A stretch of DNA of 52,322 bases from an uncultured Bacteroidaceae bacterium (GTDB lineage Bacteria > Bacteroidota > Bacteroidia > Bacteroidales > Bacteroidaceae). Positions 8,350 to 16,542 of the stretch are shown here, one piece after another (positions within the stretch are counted from its first letter, which is position 1; every line of letters starts with the position of its first letter). The notes under the pieces are model-generated. The model worked only from the letters and a program-made list of their open reading frames with translations. It did not search any database and was not told the origin of the DNA. The translations under genes were made by a program, and so were the position numbers. Location of the stretch: the NCBI GenBank assembly GCA_934271655.1, contig CAKQRW010000019.1:1-52322 (forward strand), given 5' to 3'.

Positions 8350-8571
8350 ATGTATTGGACACTTGAATTAGCATCAAAACTGGAAGACGCTCCATGGCCA
8401 GCAACCAAGGATGAGTTGATTGACTATGCCACCCGTTCAGGAGCACCGCTTGAGGTCATTGAGAATCTTGAGGAAATTGAGGATGAGGGCGACGTGTACG
8501 AGTCAATCGAGGAAATATGGCCCGACTATCCTTCAAAGGAGGACTTCCTTTGGGATGATGAAGAGTACTAA
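8350..8571 (+). CDS. DUF2795 small acidic protein
   Basis: The 73-residue protein runs MYWTLELASKLEDAPWPATKDELIDYA, then GAPLEVIENLEEIEDEG and IWPDYPSKEDFLWDDEEY, the pattern of DUF2795 proteins common as single genes in Bacteroidetes. The biochemical role is unknown. I chose the ATG at 8350 because a consensus promoter ends 31 bases upstream and because the 49 extra residues of the longer reading (from 8203) are basic and unlike the family. The protein is strongly acidic, with a C-terminal run of Asp and Glu. Confidence 0.85.
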   Translation: MYWTLELASKLEDAPWPATKDELIDYATRSGAPLEVIENLEEIEDEGDVYESIEEIWPDYPSKEDFLWDDEEY

Positions 8572-8735
8572 CCGCTCATTGCCGTGTCGGTTGGACTTGG
8601 CTAACTGGATAAAAGCGATATGGATAGTTCTTTATGAATTATCCATATTTCTTTTTATGGACTCTTGCCAGATTATCTTGAAAAGACTCTGGGGACAAGA
8701 TTTTCTTGGGAGATTAAACTTTTGGGTTGTTTTAA

Positions 8736-8794
8736 GGCGATTATTTACCTAAATCTCAGTCAATATATATAATATATTGGGGTAAATAATCGCC
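8736..8794. repeat. Perfect 14-bp inverted repeat with an AT-palindromic loop
   Basis: GGCGATTATTTACC at 8736-8749 is exactly mirrored at 8781-8794. The 31-base loop contains a further near-palindrome of alternating A and T (about 8761-8780). No long T-run follows, so it is not a simple intrinsic terminator; a small mobile-element remnant or a cruciform is possible. Confidence 0.7.
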
Positions 8795-8911
8795 ATTCTC
8801 TTTGCTGCGCTTAATGCTTTGCGAATATTAAAAATGGGGCTTTTCCAAGTTGTGAGCGATTGGAATATGGAAATTCTACAGATAAATGATAGAAAATAAC
8901 TCTTGGAGAAG

Positions 8912-8942
8912 TTGTGACTTTCGTCTATATATTGTATATTTG
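8912..8942 (+). promoter_or_regulatory. Promoter of the AAA ATPase gene
   Basis: TTG (8912-8914), a 20-base spacer and TATATTTG (8935-8942) match the Bacteroidetes consensus. The start codon at 9003 is 60 bases downstream. Confidence 0.65.
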
Positions 8943-9002
8943 CACCTGATAAGTTCTGAAAAGTGTCAAGTTTGGCACAAATCGTAAGTTGTAAGTGTGA
9001 CT

Positions 9003-10319
9003 ATGAAAATAGAAAGAGATATAATAAATAAATTTAGGGATTGGAAAAATGCCGAAAGGCACAAGCCGGTCCTTTTGAAAGGTGCCCGTCAGATAGGCAA
9101 GACATGGGCGATGGAGGAGTTCGGTAGAGAGTGTTTCGAATATACTGCAAAGTTTGATTTCGACCGTCAGAAAGAGTTGCAGTCCGCTTTCACTGCGTCA
9201 AAGGAACCAGCACGCATAATAAAAGAACTCGCTCTTTACAGCCAAGTACCCCTTGTTCCAGGCAAGACACTGCTTATCTTCGACGAGATACAAGAATGTG
9301 AGGAGGCACTCAATTCTTTGAAGTATTTTTGCGAGGATGCCCCCGAATGGCATATTATTGCAGCAGGTTCATTGTTGGGCGTGGCTGTAAAAAGGCGGAG
9401 GATGACTGTGCCGGTAGGAAAGGTGCAGGTGATGCGCATGTATCCGATTACGTTTAAGGAGTATCTGCGAGCCAGTGACATACAGACATTCAATTTTGTG
9501 GAACAGATAGAGCGGCCAGAGAATTTGCCCCTCATCATACTTGACAAGCTGAGGTCTGAATACCGCAGATACATGGTGTCGGGTGGAATGCCAGAAGCCA
9601 CTGTCTGTATGCTCGAAAATCAAGGTATGCAAGCAGTGGATGATATACTTCAAGGCATATTGGACTTGTATGAACTTGACTTTGCCAAGTATGCAGAACC
9701 TCGAGAGATACCACGAATCCATGCCATTTGGCACTCTCTTCCATCTCAACTTGCCAAGGAAAACCGAAAGTTCATCTATAAGGTTATAAAGAAAGGGGCA
9801 AGAAGCCGTGACTATGAGGATGCTTTGTTGTGGCTTGAAGATGCTGGCATGATATATCGTGTAAATGCTGTATCAAAACCAGGGATGCCGCTGAGTGCCT
9901 ACGAGGAACCTGACATATTCAAAGTTTATGCCAGTGACTGCGGGCTACTACGACGATTGGCTGGATTGCCGGGAAGCATAGTCATGGACCCGACAGCCAA
10001 CTATACGGAGTTCAAGGGGGCAATGGCCGAGAACGCCGTGTTGCAAAGTTTGTTGCCATCATGCGGTTCTGTACCTTACTATTGGTCTTCAGAAGGAAAG
10101 GCTGAAATAGAGTTTCTGCTTCAGCTCGAAAATGAGATAATTCCAGTGGAAGTAAAGGCAGAGAATTGTGTCAGTGGCAGAAGTATAGTTGTGTACAACG
10201 AACGCTACAAACCCAAGAACCGCATACGTTTCTCGTTTCTCAACTTGCAGCAAAATTGCGGTATGTTGGCTTGCCCCTCGTCGTTAGCAGAATGGGCTGC
10301 GAAATGGTTGCTGAAATAG
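9003..10319 (+). CDS. AAA family ATPase with C-terminal DUF4143 domain
   Basis: The 438-residue protein has a Walker A motif (LLKGARQIGKTWAM) at about 24-37, a Walker B motif (LLIFDEIQE) near 90, and AAGSLLG as the sensor region. The C-terminal DUF4143 region includes the charged block PYYWSSEGKAEIEFLLQ, then IIPVEVKAE near 380; this D/E-x-K-like pattern recalls the PD-(D/E)xK nuclease fold often noted for the domain. I prefer the ATG at 9003 over the GTG two codons upstream. Such genes are scattered, often multicopy, accessory genes in anaerobes; their function is not established, and mobile or defence roles are only suggested. The AT-rich surroundings and a promoter of its own support acquisition by transfer. 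Confidence 0.9.
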   Translation: MKIERDIINKFRDWKNAERHKPVLLKGARQIGKTWAMEEFGRECFEYTAKFDFDRQKELQSAFTASKEPARIIKELALYSQVPLVPGKTLLIFDEIQECEEALNSLKYFCEDAPEWHIIAAGSLLGVAVKRRRMTVPVGKVQVMRMYPITFKEYLRASDIQTFNFVEQIERPENLPLIILDKLRSEYRRYMVSGGMPEATVCMLENQGMQAVDDILQGILDLYELDFAKYAEPREIPRIHAIWHSLPSQLAKENRKFIYKVIKKGARSRDYEDALLWLEDAGMIYRVNAVSKPGMPLSAYEEPDIFKVYASDCGLLRRLAGLPGSIVMDPTANYTEFKGAMAENAVLQSLLPSCGSVPYYWSSEGKAEIEFLLQLENEIIPVEVKAENCVSGRSIVVYNERYKPKNRIRFSFLNLQQNCGMLACPSSLAEWAAKWLLK

Positions 10320-10441
10320 GAATAGGTGACTATGCCTGTTCCACCACCATGTGCGGACTTTCACTGCGGAATTAGTTGATTAATATGATGCCAGCCAATC
10401 GTCTAATGATTACGTCTGTCAGAATAAGAATACAAAAAAAA

Positions 10442-10483
10442 CCATATGGGTGATTCTTTGGGGAATCCCTATGTGGCTTTTTT
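10442..10483. terminator. Bidirectional terminator between convergent genes
   Basis: A hairpin pairs CCATATGGG with CCCTATGTGG (imperfect) and GATTC (10452-10456) with GAATC (10463-10467). It has an A-run on the left and TTTTTT on the right, so it can stop the ATPase gene from the left and the sulfatase-like gene from the right. Confidence 0.65.
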
Positions 10484-10503
10484 GTGTCTTAGTTCGCTCG
10501 GAT

Positions 10504-12039
10504 TTAAGGTTTGCTCTGTTGCTGTTGCAGTTTCCATCCTGCGATGTCAAGGACAAGGTGAATGAGGTTTTCCGTGTTTAATGGCTTGTCTTTCATGGCA
10601 AGCAATTTCTCTTTCACTTCCGGCCTCCTCTTGTCAAAAGAAGCGGACACATAGACCATGAATGGAACATCCAATCCATAGCGCTCAGACTCAGGTGTCT
10701 TGCGTGAATGTCCGCAATAGCTGTCGTCTGAATTGTATATGTCTAAAGCGTGGTCGGACAGATATACTACTACAGATTCGGAGGAGGCAAATTCCTTTAT
10801 GATTTCGCTGGCCACATAGTCGTTGTAAAGCGTGGCGTTGTCATAGTCAGCAAGGTTTTGACGTTGCTGCTGTTTGGCTTCGGGATAGTCTGACGGGTGA
10901 AATATTGTTTGTGTGGATGGGTATCGATACTTGAAGACCTCGTGCTGTCCCATGAAATGAAAGAAGAATACATTCCTTGGGTGACGTCTCTTTATGCTGT
11001 CGGCGTTCACCGACAGAAGATAGTCGTCGTAATGAGACCACCCACCGGAAAAGTATGATTCGTCACATAATTTTGAATGGCCGCTTGGAAGATTGTCGTA
11101 AATACCATTCTCGGCCTGGTTCGATATCCATGTTGCATGATATCCTGCTGACTGCAGAGCCTCTATTATGGAAGTGCTCTCATACCATTTTACCCCATGT
11201 TCTTCATCTTGTCTTGTATGGTTGTTCAAGATGTATTTGAATGTCTGGGTTGTGCTCGTCGCTGGCGACTTGGCCTGGGAAAACACCACCATTGACGAGT
11301 CTTCCACATATAGAGATAGCTTTGGGTTTGTTTGTTTCTGATAGCCGTACAGCGAGCTGTGGCTCTTTGAGAACGACTCGCCAAGGAGAATCACAATATT
11401 GGCTGGGTGTGCTATCTCTTGTTCTGTTAATACAGGATGGGTCTTGTGCTTGCGCAAGTCCACCACCTCTTCTGGCTTTGCGGCGCAAAGTACTTGGCCC
11501 AACTCTACTTCTACCAGTTCTTTGTTCCATGTCACAGCCGTGACTGCCAGCAATAGCACACTGACGGCAGCCCATACCACGCCCCGGCTTCTCTTTTGAT
11601 TTCGTTTCTCGCATATCACATACAGGGTTATGACAAGTAGCACCAGTGCTGTGGCAGCCAGAAGCGAAGCCGTGCTTGTTTCATCTAAAACGAGGGAAAA
11701 GAACTCTTTGGCCTCTTCTGGGTTTGTACCCATAGCAACAGTTACAAATTCAGGCGATATGGGCGACTTGTACTTGCTCAGGCAGAAAATGTTGGTAAAA
11801 GAGTAGCACATGGTTGCCGTTAGGACAAATGGCTTCACGAAAGCTGACAGGCGTCCCAGTGATGTGGACAACAGGGATATTGTATAGGCGAAAAGGTAAC
11901 TTAGCAATAAAAGGTATACACTATAGGGGCTTGTCCAGTTTGTTGATATAAAATTAAAGTTGTTCCCAATGAAAATTGACGAAATGAGGACAAGCAGCAG
12001 CAGTGTGTAGCCAAGGTCTTTTCTGTAAGGTCTTAGCAT
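10504..12039 (-). CDS. Membrane sulfatase-family protein, phosphoethanolamine transferase-like
   Basis: The 511-residue protein has about five hydrophobic segments in its first 190 residues, then an alkaline-phosphatase-superfamily domain with ILLGESFSKSHSSLYGYQKQTNP, a Thr-rich KSPATSTTQTF stretch where EptA-type enzymes carry their catalytic Thr, VVYLSDHALD and the metal-site FHFMGQHEVF. This is the arrangement of EptA/CptA enzymes, which move phosphoethanolamine from phosphatidylethanolamine onto lipid A or core sugars at the outer face of the inner membrane. The start is the ATG at 12039; an in-frame TTG at 12060 is possible. An LTA-synthase-like role is less likely. The psd and pssA genes nearby make its presumed lipid donor. 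Confidence 0.8.
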   Translation of the reverse strand: MLRPYRKDLGYTLLLLVLISSIFIGNNFNFISTNWTSPYSVYLLLLSYLFAYTISLLSTSLGRLSAFVKPFVLTATMCYSFTNIFCLSKYKSPISPEFVTVAMGTNPEEAKEFFSLVLDETSTASLLAATALVLLVITLYVICEKRNQKRSRGVVWAAVSVLLLAVTAVTWNKELVEVELGQVLCAAKPEEVVDLRKHKTHPVLTEQEIAHPANIVILLGESFSKSHSSLYGYQKQTNPKLSLYVEDSSMVVFSQAKSPATSTTQTFKYILNNHTRQDEEHGVKWYESTSIIEALQSAGYHATWISNQAENGIYDNLPSGHSKLCDESYFSGGWSHYDDYLLSVNADSIKRRHPRNVFFFHFMGQHEVFKYRYPSTQTIFHPSDYPEAKQQQRQNLADYDNATLYNDYVASEIIKEFASSESVVVYLSDHALDIYNSDDSYCGHSRKTPESERYGLDVPFMVYVSASFDKRRPEVKEKLLAMKDKPLNTENLIHLVLDIAGWKLQQQQSKP

Positions 12040-12210
12040 TAATGAGGCGCACTTTCGCAATAAAGCGTTCAGCAGACTCTCTTTCTTCTTGTCGCAATGT
12101 GCGGGGGGTAGTGTTCTCTCTCTTCATTTTGAGTTCTAAAATCCAATTATAAACTTTGTTTGGGGCTGGCATGTCCAGTCCGTTCGTTCATTGCTTGCGC
12201 GGCTAAAAAA

Positions 12211-12248
12211 GAAAAGCAGTCATGAAATCTCATGACTGCTTCTTTTTT
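12211..12248. terminator. Perfect bidirectional terminator after the tRNA pair
   Basis: A 12-bp perfect stem (12214-12225 with 12230-12241, four-base loop) is flanked by an A-rich run on the left and TTTTTT on the right. It terminates the leftward tRNA transcript. Confidence 0.9.
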
Positions 12249-12252
12249 AGTG

Positions 12253-12326
12253 TGGACCAGCTTGGGCTTGAACCAAGGACCTCCAGATTATGAGTCTGTT
12301 GCTCTAACCAACTGAGCTACAAGTCC
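12253..12326 (-). tRNA. tRNA-Met (anticodon CAT)
   Basis: The cloverleaf reads GGACTTG (acceptor), GCTC...GAGC (D arm), CAGACTCATAATCTG (anticodon arm, CAT in the loop), CTTGG-TTCAAGC-CCAAG (T arm), CTGGTCC and A. The first acceptor base pairs normally (G-C), which argues against initiator tRNA. CAT could also be the lysidine-modified Ile tRNA, which sequence alone does not exclude. CCA is not encoded. Confidence 0.9.
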
Positions 12327-12396
12327 GATGCGAGACGGAAGAAGGCGTCCTGTCAGTGTGTGTGGCTTTTTTGTGTCCCTCTTGTCCAGTCTCAAG

Positions 12397-12467
12397 TTGT
12401 GCTACCAGGATTCGAACCTGGACTGAGAGAACCAAAAACTCTAGTGCTGCCATTACACCATAGCACA
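12397..12467 (-). tRNA. tRNA-Gln (anticodon TTG)
   Basis: The acceptor TGTGCTA pairs with TAGCACA. The D arm is GTGT/GCAC, the anticodon loop is TTTTGGT with TTG at 34-36, and the T arm is CCAGG-TTCGAAT-CCTGG. It is the first gene of a two-tRNA leftward unit, 70 bases before tRNA-Met. Confidence 0.92.
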
Positions 12468-12529
12468 ATCCTCTAAGCGTTCTGCCAGAAGATTCTGCGG
12501 TGCAGGCTCTCCTTTCTCGAATGCGGGTG

Positions 12530-12560
12530 CAAAGTTATGACTTTATTTTTGAATGACAAA
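12530..12560 (-). promoter_or_regulatory. Promoter of the tRNA-Gln/tRNA-Met unit
   Basis: The minus strand carries TTTG (12560-12557), a 19-base spacer and TAACTTTG (12537-12530), an exact consensus promoter. It lies 63 bases before the tRNA-Gln 5' end. Confidence 0.85.
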
Positions 12561-12684
12561 ATAGTTTTGGAAAAAAATTAGCAAAAGATGTAAAATAAGC
12601 ATTTTTGAATGCCTTTTCTGCTTTTTTATGCGCTCTTTGAGCAATAAAAGGGCCTGTTGGGATGCGTCATTCAGATTTATTTTG

Positions 12685-12692
12685 TATCTTTG
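12685..12692 (+). promoter_or_regulatory. -7 box of the psd-pssA operon
   Basis: TATCTTTG followed by GC fits the Bacteroidetes -7 consensus, 53 bases before the psd start. It also lies inside a longer open frame starting at 12628, which supports the downstream start. A TTG at 12657-12659 is a little too far for a standard -33 element. Confidence 0.55.
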
Positions 12693-12744
12693 CATTACTT
12701 TAGAAGAACAACGTAACATTTACTGCACACTTAAAACTATTATA

Positions 12745-13452
12745 ATGTCAAAAGAAAAACCGCTGATACATAATAAGCGCAGGAACAAGATTCGCCTGCA
12801 CCATGAGGGCAAACACACTCTTCTGTATAGCGGAGCCATGGCTTTGCTGGTGATATGCCTGGCCTGGCTCTCTCGCCCTACGCTGGAATGGGGCTCGTAT
12901 GTGATAATACTTGCTACTATGGCCGTGTATGCCATATTGCTGAACTTCTTCCGCTGTCCGGTGAGAATGTTCAATGGCCCCACCAACAAGTCGGTGGTGG
13001 CTCCAGCTGATGGCCACATAGTGGTGATAGAGGAGGTGGACGAGGAGGAGTATTTCCACGACAGGCGCATCATGGTGTCGATATTCATGAGTCTGACCAA
13101 CGTGCATGCCAACTGGATGCCCTGCGAGGGCACGGTAGTGAAGGTGTCGCACCAGAATGGCAACTTCATGAAGGCCTACCTGCCTAAGGCCAGCACGGAA
13201 AACGAGCGTTCTATGGTGGTCATACGCACGCCTCACGGAGCGGAGGTCATGGCGCGCCAGATAGCCGGAGCTATGGCAAGGCGCATCGTCACTTATCCAA
13301 AGGCTGGAGAAGAATGCTTCATTGACGACCATATGGGCTTCATCAAGTTTGGCAGCCGCGTGGATGTGTATCTGCCGCTTGGCACAGAGGTGCTGGTCAA
13401 GATGGGACAGGCTACAGTGGGTGACGAGACTCTGATAGCCAGATTGAAATAG
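12745..13452 (+). CDS. psd: Phosphatidylserine decarboxylase proenzyme
   Basis: The enzyme converts phosphatidylserine to phosphatidylethanolamine at the inner membrane. The protein is 235 residues, with one or two hydrophobic segments at about 25-65 (YSGAMALLVICLAWL and YVIILATMAVYAILL). KFGSR near residue 204 is the site where the proenzyme cuts itself at Gly-Ser to form the pyruvoyl group. Conserved blocks include PADG and FMSLTNVHANWMPCEG. The start is the ATG at 12745 (MSKEKP), placed after the promoter. The short, LGST-variant form is the usual Bacteroidetes type. pssA, which makes its substrate, follows after 34 bases. Confidence 0.95.
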   Translation: MSKEKPLIHNKRRNKIRLHHEGKHTLLYSGAMALLVICLAWLSRPTLEWGSYVIILATMAVYAILLNFFRCPVRMFNGPTNKSVVAPADGHIVVIEEVDEEEYFHDRRIMVSIFMSLTNVHANWMPCEGTVVKVSHQNGNFMKAYLPKASTENERSMVVIRTPHGAEVMARQIAGAMARRIVTYPKAGEECFIDDHMGFIKFGSRVDVYLPLGTEVLVKMGQATVGDETLIARLK

Positions 13453-13486
13453 AAATGATGTAAGAACCAAATAACACTGCTGCTGC

Positions 13487-14236
13487 ATGAAGAAGCATAT
13501 TCCAAACATGATCACGTGCGCCAACCTCATCTGCGGGTGTGTGGCTGCATATTGCGCTTTCTATGGCGCCTACCAGATGGCATTCCTGTTTGTGCTCATC
13601 GGAGCATTCTTTGATTTCTTTGACGGTATGACAGCTCGCGCTCTCGGGGTGAGCGGCCGTCTCGGAGTGGAGCTTGACTCACTGGCCGACTGCGTCACTT
13701 TTGGCGTGGCACCGTCTGCCATGCTTTTCTCCCTGTTCAACAAGGTGGCCTATCCTTCCTTTATGGCCAACGATTTTTTCTTTCATGTGATGCCATTCAC
13801 CGCCTTTCTCATGGCTGCGTTCTCGGCGTTGCGCCTGGCCAAGTTCAACATTGACGAGCGCCAGCACACGGGATTCATCGGAATGCCAACGCCTGCCAAT
13901 GCCATATTCTGGGGCGCGCTCATCACAAGCAGCGAGGAATGGCTGACAGGTCCGCACTTCAACGCGTTCTTCCTGTTCCTCTTCATGATTCTCTTCTGCT
14001 GGCTGCTGGTGTGCGAGGTGCCTATGTTTGCCTTCAAGAGCATGTCGTGGAAAAAGGACAAGGTGAAGTTTGTCTATCTCCTGGCTGTGGTTGTTATACT
14101 GCTGTCATGCGGCGTGTCTGCCGTTGTGTCAGACGCTAACGTGTGGATATACCTGTTCCGTGGATTGGCAGGCTGCATCGGACTTTATGTCCTGACATCT
14201 ATCGTGGCATGTGTTTTGCCTGAAAGGAGAGCGTAG
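13487..14236 (+). CDS. pssA: CDP-diacylglycerol--serine O-phosphatidyltransferase
   Basis: PssA makes phosphatidylserine from CDP-diacylglycerol and serine in the membrane. The 249-residue protein has the CDP-alcohol phosphotransferase signature DG-x2-AR-x8-G-x3-D-x3-D at about residues 46-70 (DGMTAR...GVELDSLAD) and six or more hydrophobic segments. It is the second gene of the psd-pssA-DUF4834 operon, so both steps to phosphatidylethanolamine are made together. Confidence 0.95.
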   Translation: MKKHIPNMITCANLICGCVAAYCAFYGAYQMAFLFVLIGAFFDFFDGMTARALGVSGRLGVELDSLADCVTFGVAPSAMLFSLFNKVAYPSFMANDFFFHVMPFTAFLMAAFSALRLAKFNIDERQHTGFIGMPTPANAIFWGALITSSEEWLTGPHFNAFFLFLFMILFCWLLVCEVPMFAFKSMSWKKDKVKFVYLLAVVVILLSCGVSAVVSDANVWIYLFRGLAGCIGLYVLTSIVACVLPERRA

Positions 14237-14292
14237 TGAGGGCGGAATGTCCCTCCATCATGTAAAACTAAAAACGTAACACGATTTTACAC

Positions 14293-14631
14293 ATGGCAGG
14301 AATATTCATATTTCTTTTGGTGCTGGTGCTTGGTGTCATCATCTCAGTGCTGTCTTTTGGGGTGTATGTGCTGAACAGACTTCTTGGAGGCTTCTCGGCC
14401 ACGCGCAGGTTTATCTCCCGACTTTTTGGCTGGGACAGAGTGGAAAATGAAGGCTGGCGGCCTACGGGCAGTAGGCAGACCGCGCAGTCAAGAGACAGCG
14501 AAGGGTCTGCACAGCGTGACGACAGATGTGAGGAGGCTGATGGCGACACTAACAATGACGTGTCGCATACTAACGAGAAGATATTCTCCCCAAACGAGGG
14601 CGAGTATGTGGACTTTGAGGAAATCAGATGA
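14293..14631 (+). CDS. DUF4834 family membrane-anchored small protein
   Basis: The 112-residue protein has one N-terminal hydrophobic helix (about 3-28, IFIFLLVLVLGVIISVL), a basic stretch, a polar low-complexity middle, and the conserved end KIFSPNEGEYVDFEEIR typical of DUF4834. The family regularly follows pssA in Bacteroidetes; its function is unknown, and a role in membrane lipid metabolism is only suggested by position. The stop codon is 6 bases before a 22-bp tandem array. Confidence 0.8.
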   Translation: MAGIFIFLLVLVLGVIISVLSFGVYVLNRLLGGFSATRRFISRLFGWDRVENEGWRPTGSRQTAQSRDSEGSAQRDDRCEEADGDTNNDVSHTNEKIFSPNEGEYVDFEEIR

Positions 14632-14637
14632 TAAGGC

Positions 14638-14791
14638 CGTAACAGGCATGTGCTGAAGCTGTAACAGGCATGTGCTGAAGCTGTAACAGGCATATGTTGA
14701 AGCCGTAACAGGCATGTGCTGAAGCTGTAACAGGCATGTGCTGAAGCCGTAACAGGCATATGTTGAAGCTGTAACAGGCATGTGCTGAAGC
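14638..14791. repeat. 22-bp tandem array, 7 copies
   Basis: Seven contiguous 22-bp units share the core GTAACAGGCAT(G/A)TG(C/T)TGAAG. Copies 1, 2, 4, 5 and 7 have GTGC and copies 3 and 6 have ATGT, giving a higher-order 66-bp pattern of three units. It begins 6 bases after the DUF4834 stop codon. The bases up to the hairpin at 14912 hold a further short direct repeat (GACGGTGCGGAAA at 14804 and 14823). Confidence 0.95.
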
Positions 14792-14911
14792 CAGGCAATA
14801 TGTGACGGTGCGGAAAGCATGCGACGGTGCGGAAATAGGACAGTTGTCCAGGCGGACGAGTGCCGATGCATATGGAAGTTGCATGAGAAAAGTGCAAAAA
14901 CGAGAACTTAA

Positions 14912-14961
14912 AACGTGGCGGGGCTGCAGAAAAGACTCTTTTTCTGCAGCCCCGCCACGTT
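14912..14961. terminator. Perfect 22-bp hairpin between convergent operons
   Basis: Bases 14912-14933 pair perfectly with 14940-14961 around a six-base loop (GACTCT). The stem is very GC-rich at its base. It lies between the DUF4834 gene and proA, which converge, and probably terminates both, although no long T-run follows outside the stem. Confidence 0.75.
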
Positions 14962-15036
14962 GTGTGATGGCGCGTGTGCTGGCATGGATACGTGTTTATT
15001 GCGTGAAAACGCTATTGCAGGAATGTGCCAGCGGCC

Positions 15037-16284
15037 TCATTTGGGCCTGGTCTGTCCGTTGCCCTCTATGATCCATTTGTATGTAGTGATCTCTTCGAGT
15101 GCCATGGGGCCTCTTGCATGGAGCTTCTGTGTGGATATGCCAATCTCGGCGCCCAGTCCGAACTGCGCTCCGTCTGTGAATGATGTTGGCGCGTTGTGAT
15201 ACACGCAAGCGGCATCTACCTGGGCGAGAAAACGGTCGGCTGTAGCTCGGTCTTCTGTGATGATGCACTCGGAGTGGCCAGAGCCATACTGGCGTATGTG
15301 CCTTATGGCCTCATCGGCCGATGCCACGGTCTTGATGGCCATGGTGTATGACTGAAACTCGGTGCCGTAGCTTTCTGTGGTGGACGGACGGAGAAGCTCT
15401 GCTGGATAGTGTCCTGTGAGTGCGGCCATAGCGCTTGTGTCAGCGTATATGACGACATGACTTTCCTGCAGCGGCTGGCAGATGGCTGGCAGGTCGCAGA
15501 GACGGTCTTCATGTATGATGGCGCAGTCCAGGGCATTGCACACGCTGACGCGCCGTGTCTTGGCATTGTTGATGATGCGCGCCCCCTTCTCTGTGTCGCC
15601 GTGCAGGTCAAAGTAAGCGTGGCACACGCCAGCTCCTGTCTCGATGACAGGCACGGAGGCCTCCTTGCGCACGAAGTCGATGAGGCGCTTGCTGCCGCGC
15701 GGAATGACGAGGTCCACGTATCCGTTGGCATGCAGCAGTTCTCCTGTGGCCTCGTGTGTGGCAGGGAGAAGAGTGATGACATTCTCGTTCACTCCGTGGT
15801 CTCTCAGCACAGACTTGATGATGCCGACAATGGTTCTGTTGCTGTCGTCGGCATCTTTGCCTCCCTTCAGGATACATGCGCTGCCTGCTTTCAGGCAGAG
15901 CGAGAACACGTCGAAGGTGACATTGGGGCGTGCCTCATACACGATGCCTATGACGCCGAAAGGCACGCTGATGCGCTTCAGATCGAGTCCGTTGGGTAGG
16001 ACGGTGTGCTTGAGCACTTTGCCGAGCGGTGAAGGCAAGCTCGCCACATTGCGTGTGTCTGCTGCTATTCCCTTGATGCGATCCTCTGTCAGTTTGAGGC
16101 GGTCGTACATGGGATTGGACTTGTCCATCCTGTCAAGATCCTTGGCGTTGGCGTGGAGAATCTCTTGAGTCATGGCCTCGGCCTTGTCTGCCACGTCGAG
16201 TAGGATGGCGTTGATAGTGTCTTTGCCTGTCATTGCCAGTTCGATGCTGGCGTCTTTGGCTGATTGAAATGTATCGTTAAGCAT
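15037..16284 (-). CDS. proA: Gamma-glutamyl phosphate reductase
   Basis: ProA reduces glutamyl-5-phosphate with NADPH to glutamate-5-semialdehyde, which cyclises to pyrroline-5-carboxylate on the way to proline. The 415-residue length is normal. Family blocks are VPFGVIGIVYEARPNVTFDV, CLKAGSACILKGGKDA, the active-site Cys region RVSVCNALDCAIIH, and NAPTSFTDGAQFGLGAEIGISTQKLHARGPM. It lies downstream of proB on the same strand after a 258-base gap containing repeats. Confidence 0.97.
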   Translation of the reverse strand: MLNDTFQSAKDASIELAMTGKDTINAILLDVADKAEAMTQEILHANAKDLDRMDKSNPMYDRLKLTEDRIKGIAADTRNVASLPSPLGKVLKHTVLPNGLDLKRISVPFGVIGIVYEARPNVTFDVFSLCLKAGSACILKGGKDADDSNRTIVGIIKSVLRDHGVNENVITLLPATHEATGELLHANGYVDLVIPRGSKRLIDFVRKEASVPVIETGAGVCHAYFDLHGDTEKGARIINNAKTRRVSVCNALDCAIIHEDRLCDLPAICQPLQESHVVIYADTSAMAALTGHYPAELLRPSTTESYGTEFQSYTMAIKTVASADEAIRHIRQYGSGHSECIITEDRATADRFLAQVDAACVYHNAPTSFTDGAQFGLGAEIGISTQKLHARGPMALEEITTYKWIIEGNGQTRPK

Positions 16285-16360
16285 AGATGAAATATCTTGT
16301 CGTTGATGTGTATGTGTGTTGTTTGGTGACGCCCAGGAAGCGGTTTGGGCTGATGAGCGG

Positions 16361-16520
16361 CTTGTCTCTCTCTTCTTTATATGGAGTGTATAAAGTATAA
16401 GAACAGAAACGTGTCACAGGTTGTTCATTTGGAGTTTACAGGCCCTGCAAGTGTATAAAGTATAAGAACAGAAAAGTGTCACAGGATGGGCGACTTGTCT
16501 TTCTCCTCTTTATATATGGA
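16361..16520. repeat. Duplicated segments in the proB-proA gap
   Basis: A 36-base segment at 16385-16420 recurs at 16450-16485 with one difference, 65 bases apart. A second, pyrimidine-rich segment (CTTGTCT...CTTTATAT) at about 16361-16383 recurs at 16494-16517, 133 bases apart. The 258-base gap holds no gene. The duplication makes this a repeat-bearing spacer inside an operon. Confidence 0.85.
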
Positions 16521-16542
16521 TTAGCGCAGGTTGATGTATGGC

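Larger units (their letters stand above)
8572..9002. other. AT-rich intergenic region with an inverted repeat and a promoter
   Basis: There is no gene in these 431 bases. They contain the 14-bp inverted repeat at 8736-8794 and the promoter of the ATPase gene. Base composition is visibly AT-richer than in the flanking operons. Confidence 0.6.
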
